A DNA stretch of 64,000 nucleotides from NCBI GenBank assembly GCA_009773155.1, contig WOVA01000008.1, positions 1-64,000 on the forward strand, written 5' to 3'. Below, in pieces: positions 17,144-26,418 of this stretch. The DNA comes from Elusimicrobiota bacterium. GTDB lineage: Bacteria; Elusimicrobiota; Elusimicrobia; Elusimicrobiales; UBA9959. Every line of letters starts with the position of its first letter. The stretch's first letter is position 1. The notes under the pieces were generated by a model. It was not told the DNA's origin, made no database searches, and saw only the letters and a program-made list of their open reading frames with translations. The translations under genes were made by a program, and so were the position numbers.

Positions 17144-17162
17144 GGCAGCTCTCAGGAGGCGA

Positions 17163-17561
17163 TCACCTCTTGGAGAACTGGAAGCGTTTGCGCGCTTTGG
17201 GCTGGCCGGGCTTCTTGCGCTCGACCATGCGGGGGTCGCGGGTCAGGTAGCCGGCCTTCTTCATCGGGCCGCGGAAGGTGTCGCCCAGGCTGGCTATGGC
17301 CCGCGAGATGGCGTGGCGTATGGCGCCGGCCTGGCTGGAGACGCCGCCGCCGTTGACCTTTATCACGCAGTCGAACTTCTGGTCCTTGACCAGGTCGAAG
17401 GGGGAGTTGATGACGTGCTTCAGCCGGCTGTTATTGCCGAAATATTCGTCGAGGCTCCTGGCGTTGACGGTCATCTTGCCGCTGCCGCCCTGAAGCATTT
17501 TTACCTGCGCCACGGAGGTCTTGCGCCTGCCGGTGGCCAGTATGAGATTGGTGTCGCTCAT
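17163..17561 (-). CDS. rpsI: 30S ribosomal protein uS9
   Basis: 132 residues with ATGRRKTSVAQVKM at the N-terminus, GGGVSSQAGAIRHAISRA in the middle and the C-terminal basic tail RDPRMVERKKPGQPKARKRFQFSKR (in part), whose final Lys-Arg contacts P-site tRNA. It overlaps rplM by 4 bp, the usual coupling. Confidence 0.97.
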   Translation of the reverse strand: MSDTNLILATGRRKTSVAQVKMLQGGSGKMTVNARSLDEYFGNNSRLKHVINSPFDLVKDQKFDCVIKVNGGGVSSQAGAIRHAISRAIASLGDTFRGPMKKAGYLTRDPRMVERKKPGQPKARKRFQFSKR

Positions 17562-18013
17562 TGTGTTTTTATCCTCTCGTCCGTGTTGCTTTTCTCCAGG
17601 CCGGCGAAGCCGTGCTCCGCGCCGGGATAGATCTTGAGCCGCTTGAGCCTGCGGGCCCGCAGCTTATTGTCGTCGAGCATCCGCTTGACCGCCAGCATGA
17701 CGACCTTGGTCGGGTCGTTCTCCATCTGGCGCTTGTAGGGGATGGTCTTGGCGCCGCCGGCGTAGCCGGAGTGCCTGAAGTAGAACTTATCTTCCGCCTT
17801 GGAACCGGTCAGTCTCACCCCGGAGGCGTTGGTGACCACCACGAAATCTCCGCAGTCCATCGAAGGAGTGTAGATCCTTTTGTGCTTGCCGGCGAGGAGC
17901 ACCGCTATGCGGGTGGACATCCTGCCGAGCACCTGGTCCTTCGCGTCGAGGAAATGCCATTTTCTTCCGGCTTCGACTTTCTTGAGTTCGGGTAAAGTTG
18001 TTTTCTGTATCAT
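17558..18013 (-). CDS. rplM: 50S ribosomal protein uL13
   Basis: 151 residues, with the family motifs WHFLDAKDQVLGRMSTRIA, GDFVVVTNASGVRLTG and the MLDDNKLRARRLKRLKIYPG tail. First gene of the rplM-rpsI operon. No Shine-Dalgarno; the start is 9 nt after a TATCAT box. Confidence 0.97.
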   Translation of the reverse strand: MIQKTTLPELKKVEAGRKWHFLDAKDQVLGRMSTRIAVLLAGKHKRIYTPSMDCGDFVVVTNASGVRLTGSKAEDKFYFRHSGYAGGAKTIPYKRQMENDPTKVVMLAVKRMLDDNKLRARRLKRLKIYPGAEHGFAGLEKSNTDERIKTQ

Positions 18014-18051
18014 AGGGGATATATGATAGCAAATCGTCCGCGGGCGCGCAA
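18014..18051 (-). promoter_or_regulatory. rplM promoter, near-leaderless
   Basis: On the minus strand: TTGCGC (18051-18046), 17 nt, TATCAT (18028-18023), 9 nt, ATG. Same geometry and same -10 sequence as rplU. Confidence 0.7.
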
Positions 18052-18065
18052 CACGGGGGAGGGGG

Positions 18066-20030
18066 TCATTCGGCCACCCTGCCGTCCACGCAGAGCTTAG
18101 GGGGGGCGACGCCCGCGCGCCCGAAGAAAGCGGTCCCGCCCGTGGTTTGTATGTGGGTGTTGCCGGCCCTGTAATCCTCTATCTTTAAAGCTATCAGTTC
18201 GGTTATCTTGTTGCTGTAGGCGCAGGAGACGCAGATGAAGTAGCGGATCCGCGCGGGCGTCCTGATCTCTTTCATGAAGATGGGGGATTCCAGCATCACC
18301 TCCTGAGGGCAGTCCGTGGCCTTCATCAGCCAGAGGTACTCGGGCTCGAAGATCTCTTTGTAGCCCCCGGAGACGAGCGAATCCGTCTCGGTCTTCGCTT
18401 TTTCCACGGCGGGGGAGGCGGGCACGTCCTCGTAAGGCATTATCCACGACTCGCTTCCCCCGAGTGCCGCCAGGTAGGCCGAGGCTCCCCTGCGCGTCAG
18501 CCTGCCCCCTTTCTCGAAGAAAGGGGCGCCTTCCTTGTCGCGCAGGGAGAAGATGTGGCGGAAGTCCATTCCTTTCTTCTCGAAGAACTTGACCGCGTCC
18601 CTGGTGCGCAGCGTCAGCCAGGACTCGAAACCCTTGTGCGTCAGCAACAGCCGCAGCTTCCCGCTCCCGTCCTGCCTCTCCAGGGTCAGGCCGGTGAGCC
18701 TGCCCAACTTCTCCTTGAGGTGGTCGACCGCACCGGAGGCCTCGGCCTCGCGCATGGAGGACAGGATCTCCCGGTTTTCCGGGCCGGACTTCCTCTTGCC
18801 GTCGAGCGGGACGCCGCGCGACTCGAGCTCGGCGGCCAGGTCTTCCGCGGACATGGCGGGCACCTCCAGCTCGTCGCGCTTCCTGCGGACGCCGGCGTCG
18901 CCGGGGCGCAGTTCAAGCAGCCTGGAGTAGAGATCGAAGGCTCCTTTGTGGTCGGAGCGTGTCTCCCTGAAATCCGCCAGTTCGCGCAGCAGGACCTTGT
19001 CCTCCGGCCCGGCCAGCAGGGCTTCCTCATAGGACTCCTTTGCTTTAGCCTCCGCTCCCATGCGCAGGTGTATACCTGCCTTCTTCCTCAGGACGCGGGC
19101 TATCAGGGCCCTGTCCTTTTTAGCGTAGGAGGCCGCCTTGGCATAACCGTCGAGGGCGGATTCGTAATAGCCCAGAGCGAAAGAGGCGTCCGCGAGAACT
19201 TCGAGCAGCCCGGCGTGGCCGGGCGTCCTGCGGAGGCAGGCCGCCGCGGCCTCCTCGGCCTCGCGGTGCCTGCCGGCGGCGTTATCGGCCGCGGCCTTCT
19301 CCGCGCAGTCGTCCGCCCCGGCGCGGCCCGCTCCGCGAGCGGCGGACGGCGCTTTTCTTTCGGCCGCCGCCAGGGCCGAGGTGTAGGACGATGCGCGCCG
19401 GCGCCACGCCGGGGCCTCCGGGTCTTTGGACCTGGCGGCCAGGGCGGAGGCGCGGGCGAGGGCCGTCCTGGCGCCGGCGAAATCAGCGTAGCGGGAACGG
19501 AGCCTTCCGAGTTCCGCGAAAGCTTTGTAGCCGCCGGAGATCTCGGCCCACTGGGCCGCGGTTTCCAGCGCCCTGCGACTGTCGCCGGCCGCTTCGTAGG
19601 TCAGCGCGAGTTCGCGGTAGGAGGGGTGGAAAACGGGGTCCAGTTCCAGGGCGGCCCGGCAGGCCGCCTCTGCTTTTTCCATGTCTCCGGCCGCCCGGTA
19701 AGATTTGCAGAGGCCCAGGTAGTAGACCGGGTTCGTCGGGGATTTTTTGAGGTTCCCGCGGGCCGTCTCCTCGAGCGGGGCGGCGGCGGCGGGAGAGGCG
19801 TCCGGCAGTATTTCGAGGAGGAAGGAGTAGGCGTCCTCGTCGGAGGGGTTTGCCTTGAGGGCCGCGGCCAGAGCCTCACGGGCTTCCGCCTCGCGGCCGG
19901 CGCCGTAGAGCAGGCGGGCGTCCGCCGCGCCCGCCGCCGGAGGAAGCGGTACTGGGACACCATGCCGCATGGTGTCCCCCGCTGATGCGGCGGCGTAAGC
20001 CAGCAGGAGGATGAGCGCCAGCGCCCTCAT
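18066..20030 (-). CDS. Secreted TPR protein with unknown C-terminal domain
   Basis: 654 residues. The start at 20030 overlaps the dcd stop in ATGA and begins the signal peptide [18 protein letters not shown] family A element encodes the residues directly after it ([13 protein letters not shown]), at the expected cleavage point. About ten TPR-like helical pairs follow to residue 440. The C-terminal 200 residues are an unrecognised globular domain containing four cysteines (TDCPQE, CVSCAYS). It probably acts as a periplasmic or surface scaffold. It is the last gene of an operon starting at 25184 or 22779. Confidence 0.75.
   Translation of the reverse strand: MRALALILLLAYAAASAGDTMRHGVPVPLPPAAGAADARLLYGAGREAEAREALAAALKANPSDEDAYSFLLEILPDASPAAAAPLEETARGNLKKSPTNPVYYLGLCKSYRAAGDMEKAEAACRAALELDPVFHPSYRELALTYEAAGDSRRALETAAQWAEISGGYKAFAELGRLRSRYADFAGARTALARASALAARSKDPEAPAWRRRASSYTSALAAAERKAPSAARGAGRAGADDCAEKAAADNAAGRHREAEEAAAACLRRTPGHAGLLEVLADASFALGYYESALDGYAKAASYAKKDRALIARVLRKKAGIHLRMGAEAKAKESYEEALLAGPEDKVLLRELADFRETRSDHKGAFDLYSRLLELRPGDAGVRRKRDELEVPAMSAEDLAAELESRGVPLDGKRKSGPENREILSSMREAEASGAVDHLKEKLGRLTGLTLERQDGSGKLRLLLTHKGFESWLTLRTRDAVKFFEKKGMDFRHIFSLRDKEGAPFFEKGGRLTRRGASAYLAALGGSESWIMPYEDVPASPAVEKAKTETDSLVSGGYKEIFEPEYLWLMKATDCPQEVMLESPIFMKEIRTPARIRYFICVSCAYSNKITELIALKIEDYRAGNTHIQTTGGTAFFGRAGVAPPKLCVDGRVAE
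19948..19988 (-). repeat. Family A palindromic element at a signal-peptide boundary
   Basis: Minus-strand copy, 40/41 identical to 7554-7594, with palindrome arms 19954-19964 and 19968-19978. It is oriented with the gene so that it encodes [14 protein letters not shown], immediately after the hydrophobic core of the signal peptide. Confidence 0.92.
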
Positions 20031-20590
20031 CGCCGTCGCAGTATCCTGGGCAGGGTCACGCCGCGCTGGGACTGGTACTTGCCCTTGCGGTCCTTGTAGG
20101 AAGTCTCGCATTCCGTGTCGGAGCCCAGGAAGACGAGCTGTGCTATGCCCTCGTTGGAATAGATCTTGGCGGGCAGCGGCGTCGTGTTGGAGATCTCCAG
20201 CGTAAGATGACCTTCCCACTCGGGTTCGAGGGGGGTTATGTTGACGACGATGCCGCAGCGGGCGTAGGTGCTTTTGCCGATGCACAGGCCGATGACGCCG
20301 CGGGGTATGCGGAAGTATTCCACGGAGCGCGCCAGGGCGAAGGAACGCGCCGGTACTATGCACCAGGGCGCCTTTATGTCCACGAAGGACTCGGGCCTGA
20401 AATCCTTGGGGTCGACCACGCAGTTGTGGACGTCGGTGAAGACCTTGTACTCGTCGGCCACCCTTATATCGTAGCCGTAGGAGGAGAGGCCGTAGGAGAC
20501 CTTGTCCTTCGCCACCAGCTTCTCGGAATACGGCGTTATCATCCGCCGCCGCTTGCACATCCCGCGTATCCAGGAATCGGGTTTCAGCAT
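20027..20590 (-). CDS. dcd: dCTP deaminase
   Basis: Converts dCTP to dUTP (or to dUMP in bifunctional forms) for dTTP synthesis. 187 residues from ATG 20590, preferred over 20602 because GGAG stands 6 nt upstream. Conserved blocks are [15 protein letters not shown], the catalytic-Glu segment [18 protein letters not shown], and GIAQLVFL. It overlaps the preceding prenyl synthase by 7 bp and the following TPR gene by 4 bp. Confidence 0.94.
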   Translation of the reverse strand: MLKPDSWIRGMCKRRRMITPYSEKLVAKDKVSYGLSSYGYDIRVADEYKVFTDVHNCVVDPKDFRPESFVDIKAPWCIVPARSFALARSVEYFRIPRGVIGLCIGKSTYARCGIVVNITPLEPEWEGHLTLEISNTTPLPAKIYSNEGIAQLVFLGSDTECETSYKDRKGKYQSQRGVTLPRILRRR

Positions 20591-21396
20591 ATTATTCTCC
20601 ATGCCCTCCAGGCCGCGGCGGCTTTGCCGGCCGCTCCCGTCCGGGGCCGTGCCCCGTCGAAGGCGTTCTTCTCCATCGTCTCGAGCTGGTCCAGGTAGAG
20701 TTCCCCCATGAAGAAGGCCGGGAATACCCCGGTCGCGCCCCTGGCCGCCAGGCAGGCCTCGCGGTAGAAGCCGCGCGCCCGGCCGGCCTCGAATTTCATT
20801 AATTCTACAAAATCTGGAGTGCCGGGCGAAGCCGCCGCCCTGCCGGGCTCTATGCCGAAAGAGAGCAGGTCCTCTTCCGGTATGTATACGCGCCCCATCC
20901 CGGCGTCCTCCCGGAAATCCCGGATGATGTTTATGAGCTGCACGGCGCAGCCCATGTTCCCGGCGAAGCGGGGAAGGTCTCCGCCGCGCGCGCCTAAGAC
21001 TGGCAGCGACAGCAGGCCGGGGGCCGCGGCGACCCGGGACATGTATCGTTTGAGCTCCGCTATGTCGCGGTAGCGGCGGGGCTCGGCGTCCATGCCCATG
21101 CCTTCTATAAGGAAAAGGAAATGTTCTTTTTCAAGTCCGAACTCCCTGACGGGCCCGGCCAGCCAGGCCAGGGCTCCGCCGTCCCCGCCCGCGTAAAGGG
21201 ACTCTATGTCCGCGGCCAGCCGCGCCAGGCGCGACCGTTTCTCCGCCGGGGGCAGGGACGGTTCGTCGGCGATATCGTCGGCCAGCCGCGCGAAGGCGTA
21301 GACGGCCGACAGCGCGCGCCTGCGGCGGGGAGGGAGGAAAAAGAAAGCCGGTCCAAAACTGGATCGGCTTTCGGGAGGTGCTGCCGCGGAGATCAA
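20584..21396 (-). CDS. Squalene/phytoene synthase family protein (HpnD-like)
   Basis: 270 residues, a compact head-to-head prenyl synthase. The first Asp-rich motif DDIAD ([12 protein letters not shown], about residue 37) and the second [18 protein letters not shown] (about residues 158-175) are intact. It resembles presqualene diphosphate synthase HpnD or phytoene synthase. A separate, longer family member lies at 3252-4325, so the pair could act as HpnC/HpnD, but the HpnE oxidase and squalene-hopene cyclase are not in this window. It lies 3 nt after the protease gene. Confidence 0.82.
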   Translation of the reverse strand: MISAAAPPESRSSFGPAFFFLPPRRRRALSAVYAFARLADDIADEPSLPPAEKRSRLARLAADIESLYAGGDGGALAWLAGPVREFGLEKEHFLFLIEGMGMDAEPRRYRDIAELKRYMSRVAAAPGLLSLPVLGARGGDLPRFAGNMGCAVQLINIIRDFREDAGMGRVYIPEEDLLSFGIEPGRAAASPGTPDFVELMKFEAGRARGFYREACLAARGATGVFPAFFMGELYLDQLETMEKNAFDGARPRTGAAGKAAAAWRAWRIIC

Positions 21397-21399
21397 TGC

Positions 21400-22779
21400 T
21401 TACTCCAGGTTCTCCATATACTTTATAAAGGAGCTCCAGCCGGAAGCTTTTTCGAAGGCCAGGTCGCCGTAGGAGGGATAGTAGCCGATGAGGTCGCCCT
21501 TGAGGCCGGGTATATTGAGCGCTATGCCGCGGGTGGCGGAAAAATCCTTACCGGTCCTGTCGCGGCCGAGGAAGACGTTGCGTATCACCAGCTTATTGTC
21601 TATCCAGTCGCGCAGGTCCCTGCCTGCCGCTGCCGCGGCCGCGGCGCCGGGGCGGGACTTATCCATCGCGGCTTCGTAGAGCGAGGTGAAATGGTGGATG
21701 TCGGCGTAGAACGAGATCAGCTTGTCGGGGTCGGTGGTCTCGTCGCCCACCTCGAAGCGCAGCACGTCCCTGCGGGCGGAGCGCAGCGCGGCGTCGTCGC
21801 CGTTCTTCAGCGCGGCCCGCGCCCATTTGCCGGCGCGCGAGGCGAAGCCTTCCAGGGCTGAGCCGCGTATCGCCGAGAGTTGCGCGCCGAACTTATACTC
21901 CGCCAGCATCGCCGAATGCTCGGGCCTGGCGTACATCTCGATGTAGGTGTCAGCCAGGTAGGTCCCGGCCTTCTCGGGCCCCGCTCCGGGGTCGGCGCTG
22001 AGGGCGGCCAGGAAATCCTCGAAGTTGAAGGTCGGGAACATCACGACCTCCTCGGAGCCTACTATGACGTCCGCCAGGGCCTTGAGCTCGTAGGCGACCT
22101 CGCCCATCTGCATGAAGCAGGCCACGGAGGCGTAGAGGTCGACCCGGCCGGCTTCTTTGAGTATCTTCCCTATCTCGGTGGTCCTGATGTAGTTGCCGGT
22201 CTCGAAATCGTGAGAGATGGACTTGGCGGCGCCGCTGGCCAGATTGTCGCCGGGCTTGAGCGGGTCCAGCCAGCCCCAGCCGTGGTCCCAGATGATGAAC
22301 ATGAAGCGTTTGGCGGGATAGGCCTCGCGGGCCCAGAGCACGAACTTGGCGGCTTCTCGCCAGTCGCCCATATCGGAAGCGCCGAGGTCCTGCAGAACGG
22401 GGGAGCCGATGTTGTCAGGGTCGGAGTCCTTCGTCACCAGGTAGCGGCGCACGCCGGCCCAGTCGCCTTCCGCGTCCGTGTCGTTCTCCAGGCCCCTGGA
22501 GCGGCCGAGCTCCGCCACTATATTGACCTTCTCCGTGGAGCCGACGGTCTCCAGGCGGTTCATGTCGCGCAGCGCGAACGGCTCCAGGTTGCTCTTGCCG
22601 TTCATGTAAATCATCACTGTCCACTCCGCCGGTTCCAGGCCGGGCGCGGCGGGGGCGGGAACGGCGGGTATCCCGGCCTTTACGGCCGATACGGAGTCGC
22701 GGCCGGCGGAATCGAGTCCGAATCCGGAGGAATAGGCGAAAGCGGGCAGGGCGGTGAGGAGCGCGAAGAATATTTTCAT
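21400..22779 (-). CDS. Clostripain-like (C11) cysteine peptidase, secreted
   Basis: 459 residues with a signal peptide (MKIFFALLTALPAFAYS). The C11 fold is marked by WTVMIYMNGKSNLE, the catalytic His in FMFIIWDHGWGW and the catalytic Cys in VDLYASVACFMQMGEVAYEL (quoted in part), both at family positions. Such peptidases cut after Arg or Lys and are often calcium-dependent. The usual CLMG around the Cys is CFMQ here. It is in the same orientation as, and close to, the two TPR proteins. Confidence 0.85.
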   Translation of the reverse strand: MKIFFALLTALPAFAYSSGFGLDSAGRDSVSAVKAGIPAVPAPAAPGLEPAEWTVMIYMNGKSNLEPFALRDMNRLETVGSTEKVNIVAELGRSRGLENDTDAEGDWAGVRRYLVTKDSDPDNIGSPVLQDLGASDMGDWREAAKFVLWAREAYPAKRFMFIIWDHGWGWLDPLKPGDNLASGAAKSISHDFETGNYIRTTEIGKILKEAGRVDLYASVACFMQMGEVAYELKALADVIVGSEEVVMFPTFNFEDFLAALSADPGAGPEKAGTYLADTYIEMYARPEHSAMLAEYKFGAQLSAIRGSALEGFASRAGKWARAALKNGDDAALRSARRDVLRFEVGDETTDPDKLISFYADIHHFTSLYEAAMDKSRPGAAAAAAAGRDLRDWIDNKLVIRNVFLGRDRTGKDFSATRGIALNIPGLKGDLIGYYPSYGDLAFEKASGWSSFIKYMENLE

Positions 22780-22829
22780 GGACTAAGAGTTTAATAACTA
22801 TGACGGGGGGCGGGCAAGGGCCGAAAGGC

Positions 22830-25184
22830 TCATGCCCCGGCGGACTTCAGTTTCTCTTCCGTCAGCTTGTCGTAGTACTCCAGCAGGTCCTCGCCGGTAG
22901 AGGCGGTCTTGTAGATCTTGCCCAGGGGGAAGGAGTAGGTGTTCCAGGGGAACCTGAGCGACCAGCCCCCGTCGCTCCCGTCGGTATTGTGCCAGGCCCC
23001 CTTGAAATCCTTTATCAGTATCGACGCGAAGAGGTGGCCGTAGCAGCGCAGCAGCTTCCAGCCGTCGGAAGTGGGGGGAATGTCCGGCTTGAACCGCTCC
23101 TTGAGGGCCTGGCCGATCCTGGCGACCCCCGTCCGCGAGATCGCTATCTCGGAAGTTTCGGACAGCGTGGCGGCCAGGATTACGATGTGCCTGTGCTCGG
23201 TCTCCGCGTCGGTCAGGCGCTCGGGGTGGCTGCGCACGCGACGCTTTACCGCGTCCGCGCCGGTGACCTTTGCCGAGGGGGAGCGTATCTCCGACTCCGC
23301 CCATTGGGCGTACCTGGTGAGCCAGCCCGGTTCCGGCAGCGTCCGGTCCCAGATCAGCCTCCAGACCCGCTGCACGGGGTAGGTCAGGAAATCCTGGCCC
23401 GGCAGCACCAGCGGCCAGGCCCAGGGGTCGAAGTCCGCGAACTTGAGGAGCCTCGCCCTGTAGCGCTCCTGGAAGAAATAAGAGAGGAAGGCGGCGGCCG
23501 AGAGGATAATCTCGGTGGTCTCCCCCGGGTTTCCTTCTTCCTTTATGAACGTCAGGCGCAGTTTTTTCTCGACTTCGGTTATTCCTTCCACGCTGAAGTA
23601 GATCTTCCTGCCGGTCTCTTCCTCCAGGCTGGAAGCCAGGCGGAGGGCCCGGTTCATGAAATCGTCGCCGCGGGCCTGGTCGGGTTTGGAGGCGGCCGCC
23701 GCCTCGAAAAGTTCTCCGTAGTCCTCGAACTGCACTTCGGAAGACCTCGCGCGCTTCGCTTCAGGCGCGGGCTCGTTTGCGGCCCCGGCTCCCGCGGCCG
23801 CCGGCGTCGCGGCGGAAGGCTCTGCGGGTGGGGGCGGTTGTGTCCTGCGGGAAACCGTCGGGGCCCGGCTGGAAATATCGGCCCTTTCCAGTGACGCCGA
23901 AGGCGCGGCTCCGGGAGCCGGCTCTTTCTTCATCGCGTCGAAATAATCGAATACGCTCTCTTTTTCGCCGAAGCCGGCGGCCTGCGTGGCGGTCCGCGGC
24001 GGCGCGGCCGCCGGGGAGGCCGCGGGGGCCGCGGTTTTCCTGGGGGCGGGGCCGGCGGCGATGGCGTCGTCCGGCACGGCCGAGACCAGCCCCTCCGCGG
24101 CGGCCGCGTCCCAGGGCGACAGGTCGGCGGCGGCGGCGAGGACCTCTCCATAAGACCGCAGGCTTATCAGCGCCGCGCCGGCATTGGCCAGCAGGGCGGG
24201 CATGGGCGCCAGGGCGAAGGCGTTGGTCCAGTTCTCCTCCGCTTCCCTGAAATCGCCAAGCGAGAATTTTATGGAGCCGAGCAGCGAAAGGGCCTTGAAG
24301 GCGGTCCCGGGACGGGCGGCCGCCGCGGAGGCCAGGGTCCTGGCCTCGTCGAGGGCCACCCTGTCTCCGGGCGCCGAACGGTACAGAATGGCCGCCAGGC
24401 CGCAGGAGGCTTCCGCCGCCAGCGGCCCCGGTATCATCGCGCGCAGGGGGTCCTGGAAGCCGGAGCCTCCGGCCGAGGCCTTCAGCAGGGCCGTCAGCAG
24501 CGTGCGGCGGTCCTCCAAAGAAGTTCCGGCCGGCACCCGGGCCAGGAATTCCGCCGCGTGGGGGAGGTCGCCGGTCTCGAAATAGATGAAAGCCAGGTTG
24601 CACCAAGCCTCGGGTGTGGCCAGGTCCTTGAGCATGAAATAGGCCTGCCGGTGCTGCCCCAGCTCCATGAGGACCCGCGGGTAGAGGGCAGTTATCTTGT
24701 CCTGCCCTTCCCGCTCGAAGATCCTGTAGAAAAGGTAGTTGGCTTTGTGGAATTCCCCGGCCGCCAGCGCCCCGGCGGCCGCCGCGTGCAGGTCCGCCGG
24801 TTCCTGCGGGGTGTCGAGGAAGCCCAGTATGAGCGACAGCTTCATCCTGTCCAGCTTTACTTCTGGCCCCGGTTCCTTCACCAGCGGGCCCTCGGGGTTG
24901 AAGACGGCGTTCCCGGCGGCGGGGGCGTAGAAAAGCCTGGACAGCGCGTCCTTTACCGGTATCGTCAGGCAGGGCCCGGCCGCGATCTTCTCGTCGGTGA
25001 TCACCGGGAAGCAGGGGTCGCCGTCGCGCTCGACTGCCTGCACCGTACCGAGCGCGAAGCCGCGGGACTTCTTTTCGCTTACCGGGAAAGACAGGGAGGA
25101 GAAGCCGCGGAAGCAGGACATGATCTCGTCCAGCGAGGCCGAGGAGAGCTTAAAAATGTTAAAATCGTTGCCGGACGGAGACAT
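22830..25184 (-). CDS. Large cytoplasmic TPR protein with proline-rich linker and unknown C-terminal domain
   Basis: 784 residues, no signal peptide. Residues 1-115 form an unrecognised N-terminal domain, about 130-385 are TPR-like helical repeats, 390-500 are a Pro/Ala/Glu-rich linker, and 510-784 are a compact C-terminal domain with many aromatic residues (FADFDPWAWPLVLPGQDFL, LRFPWNTYSFPLGKIY). The C-terminal domain is the kind of uncharacterised region worth a profile search. It is divergent from the XTP pyrophosphatase gene and starts 6-8 nt after its -10 box. A role is not assigned. Confidence 0.6.
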   Translation of the reverse strand: MSPSGNDFNIFKLSSASLDEIMSCFRGFSSLSFPVSEKKSRGFALGTVQAVERDGDPCFPVITDEKIAAGPCLTIPVKDALSRLFYAPAAGNAVFNPEGPLVKEPGPEVKLDRMKLSLILGFLDTPQEPADLHAAAAGALAAGEFHKANYLFYRIFEREGQDKITALYPRVLMELGQHRQAYFMLKDLATPEAWCNLAFIYFETGDLPHAAEFLARVPAGTSLEDRRTLLTALLKASAGGSGFQDPLRAMIPGPLAAEASCGLAAILYRSAPGDRVALDEARTLASAAAARPGTAFKALSLLGSIKFSLGDFREAEENWTNAFALAPMPALLANAGAALISLRSYGEVLAAAADLSPWDAAAAEGLVSAVPDDAIAAGPAPRKTAAPAASPAAAPPRTATQAAGFGEKESVFDYFDAMKKEPAPGAAPSASLERADISSRAPTVSRRTQPPPPAEPSAATPAAAGAGAANEPAPEAKRARSSEVQFEDYGELFEAAAASKPDQARGDDFMNRALRLASSLEEETGRKIYFSVEGITEVEKKLRLTFIKEEGNPGETTEIILSAAAFLSYFFQERYRARLLKFADFDPWAWPLVLPGQDFLTYPVQRVWRLIWDRTLPEPGWLTRYAQWAESEIRSPSAKVTGADAVKRRVRSHPERLTDAETEHRHIVILAATLSETSEIAISRTGVARIGQALKERFKPDIPPTSDGWKLLRCYGHLFASILIKDFKGAWHNTDGSDGGWSLRFPWNTYSFPLGKIYKTASTGEDLLEYYDKLTEEKLKSAGA

Positions 25185-25221
25185 CTGAATATTGTATATA
25201 TTTAGTTTTGAGAGGTGTCAA
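25185..25221 (-). promoter_or_regulatory. Promoter of the 784-residue TPR gene, leaderless
   Basis: On the minus strand TTGACA (25221-25216), 17 nt, TATACA (25198-25193), 8 nt, ATG; TACAAT two bases further on is an alternative -10, 6 nt from the ATG. Either way the leader is 0-2 nt. The AT-rich stretch also offers a -10 (TATATT) to the divergent gene. Confidence 0.7.
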
Positions 25222-25238
25222 GACCGTCCGCCCGCGCC

Positions 25239-25856
25239 ATGAAAAAACCTTCCAAAAAGATAGTCGTAGCCACCGCCAACAGGCATAAGGCCGCGGAACT
25301 TTCCGCGCTGCTCTCCCTGCCGGGACTGGAGTTCGTCCCGCTGTCGGATTTCCCCGGCGCGGGGCCGGTGGAGGAGGATGGCAGGACGCTGGAGGAGAAC
25401 GCGGTCAAGAAGGCCCGTTCGGCCGCGGCCGCGACCGGCCTCCGGGCGCTGGCCGACGACACGGGGCTCGAGGTGGAGGCGCTCGGCGGCGCGCCCGGCG
25501 TCTATTCCGCGCGCTACGCCGGGGAGGGCTGTTCCTACGCCGATAATAACGCCAGGTTGCTGCGCGCGCTGGCCGGCGTTCCCGCCGAGGCCAGAAGGGC
25601 GGCCTTCCGCTGCGTGATCGCTCTCTGTTCGCCGGATGGCTCGACAGTGACGGCGGAGGGCAGGGTTTCCGGCCGCATACTGGAGGAGCCTCGCGGCGCG
25701 GACGGCTTCGGCTACGACCCGCTGTTCCTTCCCGACGGCAGCGAGTCGTCCTTCGCGGAACTGGCCGCCGAAGAAAAGAATTCCCTGAGCCACCGGTACG
25801 CCGCCGTCAGGAATATGCTCCCTCACCTGGAGAAACTCGCCGATGAACAGGACTGA
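25239..25856 (+). CDS. rdgB: XTP/dITP diphosphatase (RdgB/HAM1 family)
   Basis: House-cleaning pyrophosphatase for non-canonical purine nucleotides. 205 residues from ATG 25239; an in-frame GTG at 25215 is possible. Family motifs: VVATANRHKAAEL (substrate loop), EDGRTLEENAVKKARSAA, ALADDTGLEVEALGGAPGVYSARYAG (in part) with the metal-binding DD, and GFGYDPLFLPDG. It overlaps the next gene by 14 bp. Confidence 0.93.
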   Translation: MKKPSKKIVVATANRHKAAELSALLSLPGLEFVPLSDFPGAGPVEEDGRTLEENAVKKARSAAAATGLRALADDTGLEVEALGGAPGVYSARYAGEGCSYADNNARLLRALAGVPAEARRAAFRCVIALCSPDGSTVTAEGRVSGRILEEPRGADGFGYDPLFLPDGSESSFAELAAEEKNSLSHRYAAVRNMLPHLEKLADEQD

Positions 25857-26388
25857 GAGGAGGCGGGGGGGAGGGGGCCGGGTGGTGCTGGCGCTGCTGA
25901 TGCTCCTCGCCGGCGCTTTCACGGCGGGCTACATGACCGCCGAGCGGCCAGCCGCGCTTGCCTACGGACTTCACGGTCCTTTCCCCGGCGCTCAGCCCGG
26001 TTCCGGCAGGCTTAAACGCTCTTTCTACGACGCCGCGGCCAGGCTGAAGGAGCATAAGAACGTGCTGGAGCGCTCCATAGAGGACCGCGCCTCCGCCCCG
26101 CCCTACGGCCCGGACGACATCGGGGCGCTGCGGGAGGAACTTGAGAAGATCGAATCCCTGCTGGTACCCGCCATGTCCGCGGCGATGCCTGAGGCCATAG
26201 CCTCCCAGGCGGCCGCGGCCGGCCAGGCCCGGCGCGAGACCCTGCTGGCCTGCGCCAGGATGTCCGTTCTCGTCAAAGGCGGCGAGCCAGGCAATTCGTC
26301 CAGGTCGCGCGCGGCCAAAACGACGCTTGAGAGGGAAGTGGACCGCCTGCAGCATCACCTCTCCGGTCTCGCCCGCCTGCTTGACTAG
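25843..26388 (+). CDS. Membrane-anchored coiled-coil protein of unknown function
   Basis: 181 residues. After a basic N-terminus ([12 protein letters not shown]) comes a single hydrophobic helix (VVLALLMLLAGAFTAGYM), then an extracytoplasmic part that is mainly helical and charged (REELEKIESLL, TLEREVDRLQHHLSGLARLL). No family is recognised. The 14-bp overlap with rdgB and closeness to the downstream histidine kinase suggest co-expression; a link to the kinase is only a guess. Confidence 0.55.
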   Translation: MNRTERRRGGGGRVVLALLMLLAGAFTAGYMTAERPAALAYGLHGPFPGAQPGSGRLKRSFYDAAARLKEHKNVLERSIEDRASAPPYGPDDIGALREELEKIESLLVPAMSAAMPEAIASQAAAAGQARRETLLACARMSVLVKGGEPGNSSRSRAAKTTLEREVDRLQHHLSGLARLLD

Positions 26389-26399
26389 AGATAGTAATG

Positions 26400-26418
26400 T
26401 ATAATTGAGAACTGAAAC
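26400..26418 (+). promoter_or_regulatory. -10 box at the histidine kinase start
   Basis: TATAAT at 26400-26405 is 13 nt from the ATG. A TTGACT at 26381-26386 is only 13 nt upstream, too close for a normal -35. No Shine-Dalgarno is seen. Confidence 0.45.
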
